40,969 bases of DNA from Coriobacteriales bacterium. Lineage in GTDB: Bacteria > Actinomycetota > Coriobacteriia > Coriobacteriales > UBA8131. Below, one piece after another: positions 40,071-40,969 of the stretch; the stretch's first letter is position 1; each line of letters begins with the position of its first letter. The stretch lies in assembly GCA_031272005.1 (NCBI GenBank), contig JAISUQ010000029.1:1-40969 (forward strand). The letters are read 5' to 3'. The position numbers were made by a program, and so were the translations under genes. The notes beneath the pieces were generated by a model. It saw only the letters and a program-made list of their open reading frames with translations, had not been told where the DNA came from and searched no databases.

Positions 40071-40523
40071 GTGTGGAACAGGGATAGATCGGTGCTGCTG
40101 TCGTCGATCTGTACAAAAGTGATAATTGTATTAGCAATTATGCTGGCAATCGCGCTGCCCTTCATCTGCCAGGGTGACTTCTTCAAGAATCGCGCATCCA
40201 TCCAGGAGTACAACATCGTCTGGCTGATGCCGGTCTACTACGCCTTCTGCGTACCCGCCCTGGTGGCGCTGTTTTCGCTGGATCGTCTGCTGGCGGCAGT
40301 GCGGCGCAACGAGGTGTTCACCGCCGGCAATGTCCGCTGGCTGCGCATTATCTCCTGGTGCTGCTTGCTCGCTGCCGCTGTTCTGCTCGTCAGCAGCCTG
40401 GTCAGCGTGGTCTTTCCGGTGCTGGCCATCCTGGCGGCCTTCTTCGGCGTGGTGTTGCGGGTAGTGAAGAACCTCTTCGCCGCCGCCGTAGACTTGAAGA
40501 CCGATAACGATTTCACAATCTGA
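40071..40523 (+). CDS. DUF2975 membrane protein
   Basis: A 150-residue integral membrane protein with four hydrophobic segments: VIIVLAIMLAIALPFI, IVWLMPVYYAFCVPALVALF, IISWCCLLAAAVLLVSSLVSVVF and VLAILAAFFGVVLRVV (the last two adjacent). The RRNEVFTAGNVRWLR loop is characteristic of DUF2975. The start is GTG at 40071, set by GGGAGG 5 nt upstream; a TTG further upstream coincides with the -35 box and is rejected. Its partner is the HTH gene 15 nt downstream. The pair DUF2975/HTH is common and thought to sense membrane or stress states, but the function is not known. Confidence 0.85.
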   Translation: MWNRDRSVLLSSICTKVIIVLAIMLAIALPFICQGDFFKNRASIQEYNIVWLMPVYYAFCVPALVALFSLDRLLAAVRRNEVFTAGNVRWLRIISWCCLLAAAVLLVSSLVSVVFPVLAILAAFFGVVLRVVKNLFAAAVDLKTDNDFTI

Positions 40524-40537
40524 GAGGCAGCCAACCA

Positions 40538-40747
40538 GTGTCCATCAAACTCCACATCGACGTCCTGATGGCCCAGCGCAAAATCAGCGCCGGCGAGCTG
40601 GCCGAGCGCATCGGCATCACACCCGCCAACCTCTCCATCTTAAAGAACGACAAGGCCCGCGCCATCCGCTTCTCCACCCTGGCAGCCCTCTGCAAGGCAC
40701 TGGAGTGCCAGCCCGGCGAACTATTGGAATTCATCGACGACAGTTAG
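40538..40747 (+). CDS. Cro/CI (YozG-like) HTH transcriptional regulator
   Basis: A 69-residue single-domain regulator. The helix-turn-helix reads KISAGELAERIGITPANLSILKN, followed by the family-typical RFSTLAALCKALECQPGELLEF. It starts with GTG at 40538 after GAGAGG. Proteins of this size usually accompany DUF2975 membrane proteins and may be controlled by them at the membrane. Confidence 0.9.
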   Translation: MSIKLHIDVLMAQRKISAGELAERIGITPANLSILKNDKARAIRFSTLAALCKALECQPGELLEFIDDS

Positions 40748-40825
40748 GCCCAAGCCAGCCTGCCGACCAGTCAGCCAGCCACCCGGCAAACCAACCATCA
40801 TCAGCAACCCGAAAGTGAGGAAACC

Positions 40826-40969
40826 ATGGATAACCAACATGGCCAGGGCGAAGCCTTGCCCGCCCCCGACCCCAGCAACCTGCGTGCCGACTCGCCGCCG
40901 CCAGTGACTGTGCTGCCGTTTGCACCCACGTCAACGCCTGCCAGTACACCGGTGTCGCAATCCCCGGCA
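40826..40969 (+). CDS. Start of a gene cut by the window end
   Basis: ATG at 40826 with GTGAGGA 5 nt upstream opens a frame that runs off the window after 48 codons. The visible part is Pro/Ala/Ser/Thr-rich (DNQHGQGEALPAPDPS, then PFAPTSTPASTPVSQ), so no domain can be recognised. Position suggests membership of the DUF2975/HTH operon. Confidence 0.6.
   Translation, partial: MDNQHGQGEALPAPDPSNLRADSPPPVTVLPFAPTSTPASTPVSQSPA

Overview
The window looks like a GC-rich (about 60%) chromosomal segment of an anaerobic bacterium. My best guess is an actinomycete of the class Coriobacteriia. The reasons are a single fatty-acid operon that uses FabK and a fused AccD-AccA, a MarR regulator at its end, a topoisomerase I with four C-terminal zinc ribbons, many ATGA/GTGA start-stop overlaps, and HypA/HypB beside Tat genes. 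This is recognition from memory, not a database result; other anaerobes remain possible.

Layout. (1) 1-1422: a decayed AAA-ATPase fragment, a DUF559-like endonuclease gene and a small element bounded by perfect 35-bp inverted repeats. (2) 1532-11917, minus strand: one almost gapless operon acpP-accB-accC-accDA-fabH-fabK-fabD-fabG-fabF-fabZ-marR, with a strong promoter flanked by two 18-bp palindromes. It encodes malonyl-CoA formation plus a full type II fatty acid cycle, and its last gene is a FabT-like repressor candidate. (3) 12269-13199: a coupled three-gene DUF3791/DUF3990/small-protein module. (4) 13279-20215, plus strand: tatA/B, tatC, hypA, hypB, topA, mdh and a phosphoesterase. (5) 20239-31375: an accessory region with AbiE, a GNAT, a second (frameshifted) DUF3791/DUF3990 module, a truncated DUF4143 ATPase, two further ATPases, the rtcB/tRNA locus, HicAB and a Phd/PIN pair. 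(6) 31681-38129: an AddB-like nuclease and AddA-like helicase-nuclease pair, with a TnpB element inserted at the 3' end. (7) 39352-40969: an MBL-fold hydrolase, then DUF2975 and HTH genes and a partial gene.

Two points deserve most attention. First, rtcB (RNA ligase) lies directly behind tRNA-Arg(ACG) and tRNA-Tyr(GTA) on the same strand. The only good promoter I see is about 180 bp upstream of the first tRNA. Between promoter and tRNA are a Shine-Dalgarno, a 28-codon reading frame with a Tyr-Arg-Cys-Glu-Arg-Tyr run, and an intrinsic terminator only 8 bp before the tRNA. This is the layout of a leader-peptide attenuator sensing Arg and Tyr tRNAs and controlling tRNA supply plus RNA repair. 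Second, the DUF3791/DUF3990/~80-aa module occurs twice with identical gene order and 4-nt overlaps, and looks like a toxin-antitoxin-type system with an ADP-ribosyltransferase-like middle protein.

Several conserved enzymes (FabH, AccDA, AccB, the AddB-like protein, TatA/B, TopA) carry long Ala/Gly- or Lys-rich low-complexity inserts or tails. This seems to be a property of this genome.
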